Shown here: positions 7,534-14,602 of the stretch, piece after piece
Numbering within the stretch: the first letter of the stretch is position 1
Layout of the letters: every line of letters starts with the position of its first letter
NCBI GenBank assembly: GCA_011050615.1
Contig: DRFJ01000003.1
Span: forward strand, 1-39,653
Direction: 5' to 3'
Length of the DNA: 39,653 nucleotides
From: Bacteroidota bacterium
Lineage (GTDB): Bacteria; Bacteroidota; Bacteroidia; Bacteroidales; VadinHA17
Position numbers and translations under genes: made by a program
The notes under the pieces: model-generated
Database searches by the model: none
What the model was told of the DNA's origin: nothing
The model's input: the letters and a program-made list of their open reading frames with translations, nothing else

Positions 7534-7624
7534 AGTAAAGCCTGCCCCCTTGTCCGGGCTTCACATAGCGGATTGATTATGGGGATTTATTGAACAAAAC
7601 ATTTAACTTGTTTGCTTTATAAGT

Positions 7625-7915
7625 ATGAAAAGGATAAAGAAAATATCAATAGAAGCATTCAGGGGGCTGGCAGTGATAATGATGTTTATCATCCAGTCCG
7701 GACTAATACTTGCACAGCAGCCAACGCATTACCCCGATGATCATGGACCTATACCTCCTACCCTTATCAATATACTGATTTTTATAGGCGGGCCAATACT
7801 TTTGTTTATCATCTATTATTACTACAGGAAGAGGGATAAGAAGAAGAAGAAAGAAGCTGAGAGGGAGATAAAAGCAAAAATAGAGTCGAAGGATGAGGAT
7901 GTGACCCAGGCCTGA
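7625..7915 (+). CDS. Small bitopic membrane protein, unknown
   Basis: A 96-residue protein with an N-terminal hydrophobic segment (about 13-30, ending ILAQQ, which reads as a cleavable signal), a short proline-rich stretch (THYPDDHGPIPP), one membrane helix (about 46-65) and a highly charged lysine/glutamate tail. No family was recognised. The order signal, short periplasmic stretch, helix, cytoplasmic basic tail is that of small Bacteroidota membrane proteins of the 'adenylosuccinate synthetase-like' mislabelled kind. It may be co-transcribed with the upstream HdeD-like gene. Confidence 0.6.
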   Translation: MKRIKKISIEAFRGLAVIMMFIIQSGLILAQQPTHYPDDHGPIPPTLINILIFIGGPILLFIIYYYYRKRDKKKKKEAEREIKAKIESKDEDVTQA

Positions 7916-7990
7916 AAAGATTGAGATTGCAGAGTGTCATTAGAAGGAGGTTGCCCAACAAGTTAAGGACAGCCTCATAAAAAAGTCTTT

Positions 7991-8185
7991 CTAAATCAAA
8001 TATTTCTTATAGCCCTTCTCCCCTCCTACTGTGGAGAAACGCACAAAGACGCGGCAATCATTGCCCACCTTCCTGAAAAGCTTTGCCTGGTGTACTTTGT
8101 TCTCATGGCAGGGCCGTCCTGCAGCATTGGCAAGTTTCTTCTTCTTGCTTGTTATTACAGGTTTTAATATTAGTATTATGTTTTT
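7991..8185 (-). pseudogene. Catalase (KatA) remnant behind the Fur/PerR gene
   Basis: In the same frame as the Fur-family gene, directly after its stop codon, the minus strand reads ITSKKKKLANAAGRP and then HQAKLFRKVG and [13 protein letters not shown] before a TAG at 7991. These match the N-terminal catalase segments (K)KLTTAAGRPVADNQN and [30 protein letters not shown] of clade 3 catalases. Between them the stretch of about 45 residues that includes the catalytic histidine region is deleted. After GEKG the frame loses similarity, so the haem pocket and all of the rest are missing. A usable start codon is also lacking. A peroxide regulator followed by katA is a common arrangement, so this is a plausible decayed operon. 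Confidence 0.75.
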
Positions 8186-8599
8186 TCAGTTATTTCTGTC
8201 AATCCTGCCGCTTATCTGTAATTTAATATCATCGATGACAAAACCGGGGATACTTTTTTTCCTGAAATAATCCTCAAGTATCCTGTCAATATCTTCATCG
8301 AAATAGTCAATGATATCTTCATTATCCTTACAGTAGAGATGATGATGCTTTTCCAGCATGCCATCGTACCTCATGATATCCTTGCCTGTCTTAACCCTGT
8401 TTACAAGGCCTTTCTCAACCAGTATATCGAGTATTTTATATATCGTACCAGCTGCTATACCGGGATATTTCTTCTGTATATAATCCCTTATCTCCTCTGC
8501 CGTGGGATGCATGCGCAACTGGTCCATAGCTTCAAGAACAGCAATCCTCTGAGGTGTAACCTTCAGGTTATTTTGTCGCAGTATTTTTTCAAAAGTCAT
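8186..8599 (-). CDS. Fur family regulator, PerR-like
   Basis: Metal-dependent transcription factor of 137 residues. The winged helix spans about residues 1-80 (KVTPQRIAVLEAM, TAEEIRDYIQ, GTIYKILDILVEKGLV) and is followed by the regulatory metal site segment EKHHHLYC (83-90) and a shortened dimerisation domain. The HHH triad is conserved, but only the first cysteine of the usual HHHxxCxxC is present (Cys90; position 93 is Asn) and no second CxxC occurs. The structural zinc site of typical Fur/PerR proteins is therefore absent. The catalase remnant immediately downstream argues for a peroxide-sensing ancestry. A dyad with a central ATAATTAT lies about 12 bases before the start and may be its own operator. 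Confidence 0.85.
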   Translation of the reverse strand: MTFEKILRQNNLKVTPQRIAVLEAMDQLRMHPTAEEIRDYIQKKYPGIAAGTIYKILDILVEKGLVNRVKTGKDIMRYDGMLEKHHHLYCKDNEDIIDYFDEDIDRILEDYFRKKSIPGFVIDDIKLQISGRIDRNN

Positions 8600-8610
8600 T
8601 AATCTAATCT

Positions 8611-8626
8611 TAAATGATAATTATTC
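8611..8626 (-). promoter_or_regulatory. Candidate Fur/PerR operator
   Basis: The stretch TAAATGATAATTATTC contains an ATAATTAT dyad and resembles the AT-rich PerR/Fur boxes (TTATAATnATTATAA type). It sits between the promoter region and the start codon of the Fur-family gene, which fits autoregulation. Several positions deviate from the consensus. Confidence 0.35.
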
Positions 8627-8767
8627 TCTGATGATATTTAACAAATATAAAGTTTTCCTGACCTGGAAGCAATTGTTTTTGCATGATAAATGGGACAAAG
8701 GGTTAAAGGCTAATGACGAATTATTAAAAATTGTTAACACAATTAAGCCATTATTCATTTTTTATTA

Positions 8768-8775
8768 TACTTTTG
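8768..8775 (+). promoter_or_regulatory. Bacteroidota -7 element upstream of the B12 riboswitch
   Basis: TACTTTTG fits the TAnnTTTG -7 consensus of the Bacteroidota primary sigma factor. It would start transcription around 8782, exactly where the riboswitch begins. No convincing TTTG-type -33 element was found at the usual 19-21 base spacing. Confidence 0.45.
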
Positions 8776-8781
8776 GATGTT

Positions 8782-9005
8782 CATTGGTTTCATAATATCC
8801 GCTTCAGGCGGATAAGAATTAAAAGGGAATGCCGTGGCCTGCTGCTCTCAGAAAGGCAGGGAGTCGGCAACAGTTCCCGCTGCTGTGAGTCCCGCAAAAG
8901 GGTTTGCCGTACGAAGCCACTCCGGAAGACGGGGGAAGGCGCCGCAAACAGGGATAAGTCAGAAGACCTGCCGGTGAATATTGTCTGAGCAGCCTGCGGT
9001 GAACA
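8782..9005 (+). promoter_or_regulatory. Cobalamin riboswitch
   Basis: Leader RNA upstream of btuB. The B12 box AGTCAGAAGACCTGCC is at 8957-8972, followed by GGTGA. Upstream are AAAAGGGAA (8821-8829) and the core segment CAACAGTTCCCGCTGCTGTGAG (8870-8891). These elements occur in the order and approximate spacing of the cobalamin riboswitch. Binding of adenosylcobalamin or another cobamide should lower expression of the following transport operon. No T-tract terminator follows, so control of ribosome access is more likely than termination. Confidence 0.9.
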
Positions 9006-9050
9006 GGTAAGGGGTATCATCGTTTGCTGCCGTCATAAAAGGTCAGATAA

Positions 9051-11051
9051 ATGATGAACCGGAAAATAAGCTTAATAATATTCCTGACTTTCTTAAGCAC
9101 TGCAGTATTTACACAGGGTATACGCGACTCGGTGTTCAGGGTTCCCCCTGTCACAGTGACCACAGTGACTATTTTCGATAAGGAAGAAGCCGGGATGAAA
9201 GAATCAGTGGTTGATTCAGTCACAATACTTGAAAAGATCAACCTCTCTTTATCAGACCTGTTATCGGAGAATACCCCGGTATTCATAAAGGATCACGGCA
9301 GGGGGTCCCTGGCCACGGCTTCGTTCAGGGGTACCGCTCCTTCGCACACACAGGTGAGTTGGAACGGCATTAATATAAACAGTCCCATGGCCGGCATGGT
9401 TGATTTTTCGCTTATCCCTGTTTATATTATTGACGAGCTTAAAATCATGCATGGCACAGCCTCAATTGCTGACCGCAGCGGCGGGCTCGGGGGATCGATA
9501 AATATAAGTAACAGGCCCGACTGGAACAACAGGCTGTCGGGTAGATATATGCAGGGTCTTGGCAGTTACACAAGCTTTGACGAGTTCCTGCAGCTTAATG
9601 CCGGTAACAGTAAGATACAGTCAAAAACAAGGCTTTATCACAATTACTCAAAGAATGATTACACTTTCATAAACAGGGGAATAGGCAATATTGATCCGCA
9701 GACAGGGCAGATAGTAAATCCTGTTGACACGAATAATAATGCCGCCTATCGTAAATACGGGCTGTTGCAGGAGGTATACTTCAGGCCCGGCAACAGGGAC
9801 TTCCTCTCTGTTAAATACTGGGGCCAGCACGCCTCACGCACCATTCCGAGGGTGACGAGCTACGAAGGACCCGACAATTCAAACCTGAACAGCCAGTCAG
9901 ATACCGACCACAGGCTGCTGGCCGACTGGCAACATTTTGATGGGGGCAGTAAACTGGAGCTTCGTACAGGATATACTTTTAAGCAGTTAAATTATACCTT
10001 TAAAAATATAGTGCATGGGATTGGCCTTTTACCGGTTATACAATCGGCAAGCAGGCAGTCATCCTTCATGAACAAAGCCGGTTACAGCCTGGAAACAGAT
10101 AATAAGCTTTCATTCAAGGCCAGTCTTGATGTCAATTTTTACAGTGTAAACACCAGGGATTCAGTGAATAACAGTGGTTACCGCGGACAGCGGTCAGAAT
10201 TTTCCGTGTTTTTTGCCCTGCAGAAGGAGATTGCAGGCCTCCTGAACCTTAACATGATGCTGCGACGTGATGTCATTGATAAAAATTTCAGTCCCTTCAT
10301 CCCCTATCTCGGTTTTGACCTAAGGCTGCTGCAAAAGCATGAACTTATTTTAAAAGGTAATATTGCAGGCAACTATCACCATCCCTCGCTTAATGATTTA
10401 TACTGGGAACCCGGGGGTAATCCAGGTCTTCAGCCGGAAAGAGGTTACAGTTATGAGCTCGGGCTTGAATACCGGGCTCTTATCCCGCGTCATCAGATCC
10501 GTGCCGAGCTTACTGCTTACCGTTCTGACATAGCCAACTGGATCATCTGGATACCGAGCTACAAGGGATACTGGGAGCCGCTTAATATAAAAAGGGTGCT
10601 GTCAAAGGGTCTGGAGGTAAATATTTCATCAGCAGGTAAAATGGGCATAATATCTTATAACATTTCGGGCTCATATGCCTGTACAAGCTCACTGAACTAC
10701 GGTGAGAGCCATATCTGGGGAGATGAATCATATGGCAGGCAGCTTGTTTATGTGCCACTGCATTCAGGCAACCTTGTGATTAAGCTGTCATACAAGGGTT
10801 TTTCCCTGGGCTGGCAGCATAATTCATACAGCGAGCGTTACACAACTTCAAGTAATGATATAAGCCGCAGGGACCGCCTCTACCCCTATTTTATGAATAA
10901 CCTGTCTGCAGGTAAAGAGCTTAAAATAGGGAATGTCATGCTTTCCGGGGAGCTTAAGATATATAATATCTTCGACGAAGACTACCGTTCAGTTCTTTAC
11001 AGACCCATGCCGGGGCGTAATTATATGTTAATAATAATGATAAAGTTTTAG
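9051..11051 (+). CDS. btuB: TonB-dependent cobalamin receptor, BtuB-type
   Basis: Outer-membrane receptor that imports cobamides with energy from TonB. The 666-residue protein has a signal peptide (about 1-22, ending VFTQ), a plug domain (about 55-165, with DLLSENTPVFIKDHGRG, ATASFRGTAPSHTQVSWNGI and ADRSGGLGGSINI) and a 22-strand barrel. It ends in an aromatic residue (MLIIMIKF), as needed for barrel insertion. No carboxypeptidase-like extension is present, so it is BtuB-like rather than SusC-like. Its position directly after a cobalamin riboswitch and five bases before a BtuG-like gene strongly supports the cobamide substrate. Two consecutive ATGs at 9051 and 9054 are possible starts. Confidence 0.9.
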   Translation: MMNRKISLIIFLTFLSTAVFTQGIRDSVFRVPPVTVTTVTIFDKEEAGMKESVVDSVTILEKINLSLSDLLSENTPVFIKDHGRGSLATASFRGTAPSHTQVSWNGININSPMAGMVDFSLIPVYIIDELKIMHGTASIADRSGGLGGSINISNRPDWNNRLSGRYMQGLGSYTSFDEFLQLNAGNSKIQSKTRLYHNYSKNDYTFINRGIGNIDPQTGQIVNPVDTNNNAAYRKYGLLQEVYFRPGNRDFLSVKYWGQHASRTIPRVTSYEGPDNSNLNSQSDTDHRLLADWQHFDGGSKLELRTGYTFKQLNYTFKNIVHGIGLLPVIQSASRQSSFMNKAGYSLETDNKLSFKASLDVNFYSVNTRDSVNNSGYRGQRSEFSVFFALQKEIAGLLNLNMMLRRDVIDKNFSPFIPYLGFDLRLLQKHELILKGNIAGNYHHPSLNDLYWEPGGNPGLQPERGYSYELGLEYRALIPRHQIRAELTAYRSDIANWIIWIPSYKGYWEPLNIKRVLSKGLEVNISSAGKMGIISYNISGSYACTSSLNYGESHIWGDESYGRQLVYVPLHSGNLVIKLSYKGFSLGWQHNSYSERYTTSSNDISRRDRLYPYFMNNLSAGKELKIGNVMLSGELKIYNIFDEDYRSVLYRPMPGRNYMLIIMIKF

Positions 11052-11056
11052 AATAA

Positions 11057-12139
11057 ATGTCAGTAAGGATTCTATATACCATATTTATTCTTTCATTGCT
11101 CAGTATATCATGCATGAAGGATGAGTTATGGCTACAGCACAAAAATGATACCGAGGGATCAACGGAAGGCCTGTTTGTTGTTAATGAAGGCAATTTTATG
11201 TACAACAATGCTTCACTGTCGTATTATGATATAAGCAGGAAGGAGGTATATAATGATATTTTCTTTAACACCAACGGGATCCCCCTGGGCGACATAGCCA
11301 CATCAATGACCATACATGACAGTCTTGGCTATATAGTGGTCAACAACAGCGGAAAAATAAATATAATCAATATCAATACCTTTGAATATAAAGGTAAAAT
11401 AACCGGGCTGACATCACCCCGTCATATTCATTTCCTTGGTGATGACAGGGCTTATGTAAGTGACCTGTATGCAAGGTCAATCAGCATAGTTGATCCCCGG
11501 GCCGGAGAAATTACAGGATCAATAGATGTTATTAACAATGAGAGTCCCTTCTACCAGCACACCACCGAGGAGATGGTTCAATATGGCAGGTATGTCTATA
11601 CCAACTGCTGGAGCTTTGACAACAAGATCCTGGTAATCGACAGCAATTCCGATGAGCTGGTTGATTCAATAGAGGTTTTAATACAACCGCGTTCGATGGT
11701 TATAGACAGGTTCAATAAGATCTGGGTTCTTACTGACGGCGGTTTTGAGGGCAGTCCATATGGCTATGAGGCACCAGGCCTTATAAGGATAGATGCAGAG
11801 TTCAGAACGGTGGAAAAGATATGGAGGTTCGAGAAGGGTGATTATCCGGGCTCGCTTAAGCTCAATGGCAGCAGGGACACCCTTTATTTCATCAACAGGC
11901 ATGTTTACAGGCACCCCGTATTTTCGGAAGAAGCGCCTGTTGTTTTCGTTGAGAGCCCATACCGGGGATCAGCCGGAGGGTTTTACGGGCTTGGAATTGA
12001 TCCGGAGAGTTCCGAACTTTACATTTCAGATGCCATCGATTATACACAGAGGGGTCTGGTGTACCGCTACAGACCTGACGGAACGGCTGTGGACACATTC
12101 AGGGTAGGTATTACACCCTCCTCTTTCTGTTTCAGGTAA
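11057..12139 (+). CDS. btuG: BtuG-like surface lipoprotein, beta-propeller (DUF5074/YncE-like)
   Basis: Predicted surface lipoprotein of 360 residues: the signal ends LLSISC with Cys19 as the lipidation site. The mature part is a repeat protein of the YncE/DUF5074 propeller type, with blade motifs such as GLFVVNEGNFMYNNASLSYYD, DRAYVSDLYARSISIVDPR and DSIEVLIQPRSMVID. In Bacteroides thetaiotaomicron, BtuG proteins of this architecture bind cobalamin very tightly at the cell surface and hand it to BtuB; they are encoded beside btuB. The gene here starts five bases after btuB, under the same riboswitch, and has the expected length. The name is an inference from architecture and position, not from binding residues. 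Confidence 0.8.
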   Translation: MSVRILYTIFILSLLSISCMKDELWLQHKNDTEGSTEGLFVVNEGNFMYNNASLSYYDISRKEVYNDIFFNTNGIPLGDIATSMTIHDSLGYIVVNNSGKINIININTFEYKGKITGLTSPRHIHFLGDDRAYVSDLYARSISIVDPRAGEITGSIDVINNESPFYQHTTEEMVQYGRYVYTNCWSFDNKILVIDSNSDELVDSIEVLIQPRSMVIDRFNKIWVLTDGGFEGSPYGYEAPGLIRIDAEFRTVEKIWRFEKGDYPGSLKLNGSRDTLYFINRHVYRHPVFSEEAPVVFVESPYRGSAGGFYGLGIDPESSELYISDAIDYTQRGLVYRYRPDGTAVDTFRVGITPSSFCFR

Positions 12140-12145
12140 AGAATT

Positions 12146-12667
12146 ATGCTTATGAAAGGATACATCCATGTATATACCGGCAACGGCAAGGGTAAAACAA
12201 CAGCTGCCCTCGGTCTGGCGCTGAGAGCAGCAGGAGCAGGCAAAAAGGTGTTCATTGCCCAGTTTGTAAAGGGCAGGGAATATTCAGAGATCAGGGCGTT
12301 GAAAAGATACCTTCCACAGGTAAAGATAAAACAGTACGGGAGGGATTGTTTTATTATTAAGGACCCGGAAGAAGAAGATATCAGTCTGGCCCGCAAGGGA
12401 CTTTCAGAGGTGGAAAAAATTGTTACAGAGGGCAGGTATGATATTATAATACTTGATGAAGCCACTATTGCCATATACTATAAACTTTTTACCCATGATG
12501 AGCTTGCTTCCGTACTTAAAAAGAAGAAGGAAGACACCGAAGTAATAATCACAGGAAGGAATGCCAGCCGGGAATTGATTGATATGGCCGATCTTGTGAC
12601 CGAGATGAGAGAGGTGAAGCACTATTATACCGGTGGGATTGAAGCCAGGGAAGGTATTGAGTACTGA
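12146..12667 (+). CDS. cobO: Corrinoid adenosyltransferase, CobA/CobO/BtuR type
   Basis: Transfers the adenosyl group of ATP to the reduced cobalt of corrinoids, making adenosylcobamides for coenzyme use. The 173-residue cytoplasmic protein carries the inverted P-loop of this family, YTGNGKGKTTAALG (10-23), followed by AQFVKG and the DIIILDEATIAIYY segment; the C-terminal ITGRN and ADLVTEM motifs are present. The length matches the family. It lies six bases after the BtuG-like gene, so imported cobamide is adenosylated by the product of the same transcript. MLMK at 12146 and MK at 12152 are both possible starts. Confidence 0.92.
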   Translation: MLMKGYIHVYTGNGKGKTTAALGLALRAAGAGKKVFIAQFVKGREYSEIRALKRYLPQVKIKQYGRDCFIIKDPEEEDISLARKGLSEVEKIVTEGRYDIIILDEATIAIYYKLFTHDELASVLKKKKEDTEVIITGRNASRELIDMADLVTEMREVKHYYTGGIEAREGIEY

Positions 12668-12728
12668 AATATTTGAAATTAATCCATTTTCTTCGTAACT
12701 TATTCATGGTTAAAACATAGGGTGGAGT

Positions 12729-13367
12729 ATGCTTGCTCATACTGACATACACTCGCGTGATGAAGTATTGAGTATATATCAGCAATTGAACCGGTATGCC
12801 AATTATCTTATTTACGTAACTCTGCTGGTATTTATACTCGGTATGCTGACCTATGGTCAGGATTTCTCTTTCCGTGAACATGCACTCAGCCACTTCGGAC
12901 GTATAAGGACGCAAGATGGCAGCCCCAACACGCTTTCGACACTTATTTTCGGTACGGGCATGTTATTAAGTTCGCTTATTTGTTTTAAACTGAGCAACCT
13001 GGCAGAAGACAATACCAGTCATTCCCTGTTGAGGCTCGCTGCAATTGGATATATACTCCTGATAGCTCCCTGCGACATCCTGAATAAAATACATTCGATG
13101 GGAGGAGCATTGGTCATAGGGTCCTTATGGCTGCTCACAGTTGTACTGCTGCATGACCTGTTACGTCATTTCAGCAGGACAAAGATCTACCTTTACCACC
13201 TTATTTTACAGGGTACGGTACTTCCTTATGCTTTTTTGTACGCTTTCGGTTCACCCCTGTGCCCCCTGGTGCAAAAGTTTGCAATTGCCGGGCTTATTAT
13301 AAGCCTTAAACTTGCCATTGGAGAGAATGCGAAAGAATGCGAAATGATTCTAAAGAACACTGATTAA
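12729..13367 (+). CDS. Multi-pass membrane protein, DUF998-like
   Basis: A 212-residue protein with about six hydrophobic helices and short loops. The first loop contains FSFREHALSHFGRI and SPNTLSTLIFGTGM, which resemble the SxLG/GxxxNPxxxxFNxGLxxxG region of DUF998 family membrane proteins of unknown function. It is 61 bases after cobO on the same strand, so it may be the last gene of the cobamide operon, though the gap leaves this open. The last codons (about ENAKECEM) are formed by two GAATGCGAAA repeat units, and the stop codon lies inside the composite repeat. The native C terminus may therefore have been replaced. Confidence 0.65.
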   Translation: MLAHTDIHSRDEVLSIYQQLNRYANYLIYVTLLVFILGMLTYGQDFSFREHALSHFGRIRTQDGSPNTLSTLIFGTGMLLSSLICFKLSNLAEDNTSHSLLRLAAIGYILLIAPCDILNKIHSMGGALVIGSLWLLTVVLLHDLLRHFSRTKIYLYHLILQGTVLPYAFLYAFGSPLCPLVQKFAIAGLIISLKLAIGENAKECEMILKNTD

Positions 13368-13391
13368 ATTGATTTACGCTGATTATGCAGA
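13325..13391. repeat. Composite repeat: GAATGCGAAA units plus TGATTATGCAGA, copy C
   Basis: Two GAATGCGAAA units (13325-13344) are followed by 10-base related units TGATTAAAT, TGATTTACGC and TGATTATGCAGA (to 13391). It covers the last codons and the 3' flank of the DUF998-like gene. It shows the same order of motifs as the composite repeat at 6233-6308. Confidence 0.6.
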
Positions 13392-13402
13392 CCGGGGTGG
13401 TG

Positions 13403-13951
13403 TCAGTAGATGAAGAGGAACAAGAGGGGCAGGATGATGCCTGCGGCTGTAAGTATTGCACCGCGGCGTGTTATGCCATTTTTCCCCTTGACGATAAATA
13501 GGCCTGTAATGGTTACCAGTATCAATGACACGCAGAAGATATCACTGAACCATTTCCACCATTTCCCGGGGTTATAATGCAGAAAGTTGAACTGGTAAAA
13601 CAGTGGTCTTTTGCCAAGCCGTTCGACATAACCTTCACCTGTTGCGGTATTCACGATAGCTGAGCCATCCACGAGGAATATTGTTAGTTTTTCCCCGGTG
13701 GGATAATATGAGGTCTTGAAATTCTTTGTCTCACCCAGCTCCTCAAGAAGCTGGTACACTTTTGCCTCGTTTGTTGTATCGCGGGTAAATTGTATATCAG
13801 TGGTAAAGGTACGCTGGTCAATTATATAGTTTGCATTCCAGTCATGCTTATGGTTAAGTGCAATGCCCGAAACTGCATAAATTATTGTCATTCCGGCAAT
13901 AAGATAGCCTATATCCCTGTGTGTTACCCTGTTAAGCTTACGTAATTTCAT
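13403..13951 (-). CDS. PepSY-associated membrane protein
   Basis: Inner-membrane protein of 182 residues from the ATG at 13951. Helix 1 (about 15-33) follows the RKLNRVTHRDIGYLIAG segment that is typical of PepSY-associated TM proteins. A periplasmic PepSY-like domain (about 40-125) comes next, and then two C-terminal helices beginning at WWKWFSDIFCVSLILVTITG. This is the single-PepSY form found in Bacteroidota near iron and other metal-related genes; reductase relatives exist in the FpvG/PepSY group. An upstream TTG in frame is less likely as the start because it overlaps the terminator of the preceding lipoprotein gene. Confidence 0.8.
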   Translation of the reverse strand: MKLRKLNRVTHRDIGYLIAGMTIIYAVSGIALNHKHDWNANYIIDQRTFTTDIQFTRDTTNEAKVYQLLEELGETKNFKTSYYPTGEKLTIFLVDGSAIVNTATGEGYVERLGKRPLFYQFNFLHYNPGKWWKWFSDIFCVSLILVTITGLFIVKGKNGITRRGAILTAAGIILPLLFLFIY

Positions 13952-13961
13952 AATAAACAAT

Positions 13962-13990
13962 TAAAAAAGGCCAGGCTGAGCCTGACCTTC
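13962..13990 (-). terminator. Rho-independent terminator after the OB-fold lipoprotein gene
   Basis: On the minus strand a 10-bp stem (13967-13976 with 13980-13989, one G-U pair, 3-base loop) is followed by six T. It lies between the stop of the lipoprotein gene (14011) and the start of the PepSY gene (13951), so these two are probably transcribed separately. Confidence 0.75.
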
Positions 13991-14010
13991 GCAAAAATAT
14001 AAATATTCTT

Positions 14011-14481
14011 TTATTTGACGGTATGATTCTTATAATTAAGCATCATGTCGGCCAGAACAGGCTGCGCTGCGATTGCTGCTTCTGTCTCGCATTCTTCACC
14101 TTCTTCGGCACCAACATGTTCTTTTTCCATTTCAGCACCCGTTTCAATTTTCTGGAACACTCCCGTAACAGTAATCTCGCTACCCAGAAGTTCCATAGGG
14201 AATTTTGGCACTTCTTCTCCTGCCGATATGAACAGTCTTATGTCAGGATCTTCGCCAACGATATACATTTTTTTACCACTGTGCATGCACACATGTACCA
14301 CCTTACCTTCGAGGGTGATCTCTTCACCAAGGTACTGATCGGGGTTCTCTATTATGCTGGCAAAAGTTACCTGCTCATTTCCTTCACCGGCCTCAGCGGC
14401 AGTATTCTTTTCTCCTGCAGTATTTCCGCATGCAGCGAAAAGAGCTGTTATAACTGTAAAAACAAATATTTTTTTCATCAT
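14011..14481 (-). CDS. OB-fold lipoprotein
   Basis: Lipoprotein of 156 residues: signal ending ALFAAC with Cys18 as the lipidation site, then a low-complexity linker (about 20-38) and an OB-fold-like domain (about 38-115: DQYLGEEITLEGKVVHVC, KKMYIVGEDPDIRLFIS, LLGSEITVTGVFQKI). An acidic stretch follows, with EHVGAEEGEECE. The segment VVHVCMHSGKKM puts Cys and His residues in the strand that in related Bacteroidota lipoproteins is conserved, so a metal or haem ligand role is possible but unproven. It is next to the PepSY gene but separated from it by a terminator. Close family name not recognised. Confidence 0.7.
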   Translation of the reverse strand: MMKKIFVFTVITALFAACGNTAGEKNTAAEAGEGNEQVTFASIIENPDQYLGEEITLEGKVVHVCMHSGKKMYIVGEDPDIRLFISAGEEVPKFPMELLGSEITVTGVFQKIETGAEMEKEHVGAEEGEECETEAAIAAQPVLADMMLNYKNHTVK

Positions 14482-14557
14482 GATTCTTCTTATTTTGGTT
14501 TCTTCAAATTTCTCAGGATGCGAATATAAGCAGAAAAAGTATAATGTGGATGACTTT

Positions 14558-14579
14558 TAATATGCGATATATCATATTA
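14558..14579. other. AT-rich inverted repeat
   Basis: TAATATG and CATATTA flank an 8-base centre in the spacer between the OB-fold lipoprotein start (14481) and the end of the next minus-strand gene (14603). It could be a weak processing or protein site. Confidence 0.3.
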
Positions 14580-14602
14580 AAGGCTGAGGGGGGCTCACGG
14601 TT

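Noticed and set aside
7541..7566. Possible hairpin AAGCC...GGCTT after the HdeD-like gene
   Set aside because: Only five firm base pairs and no T-run.
8031..8270. Plus-strand open frame of 79 codons over the catalase remnant and regulator 3' end
   Set aside because: The opposite strand explains the sequence (catalase relic and Fur-family gene); no start context and no family.
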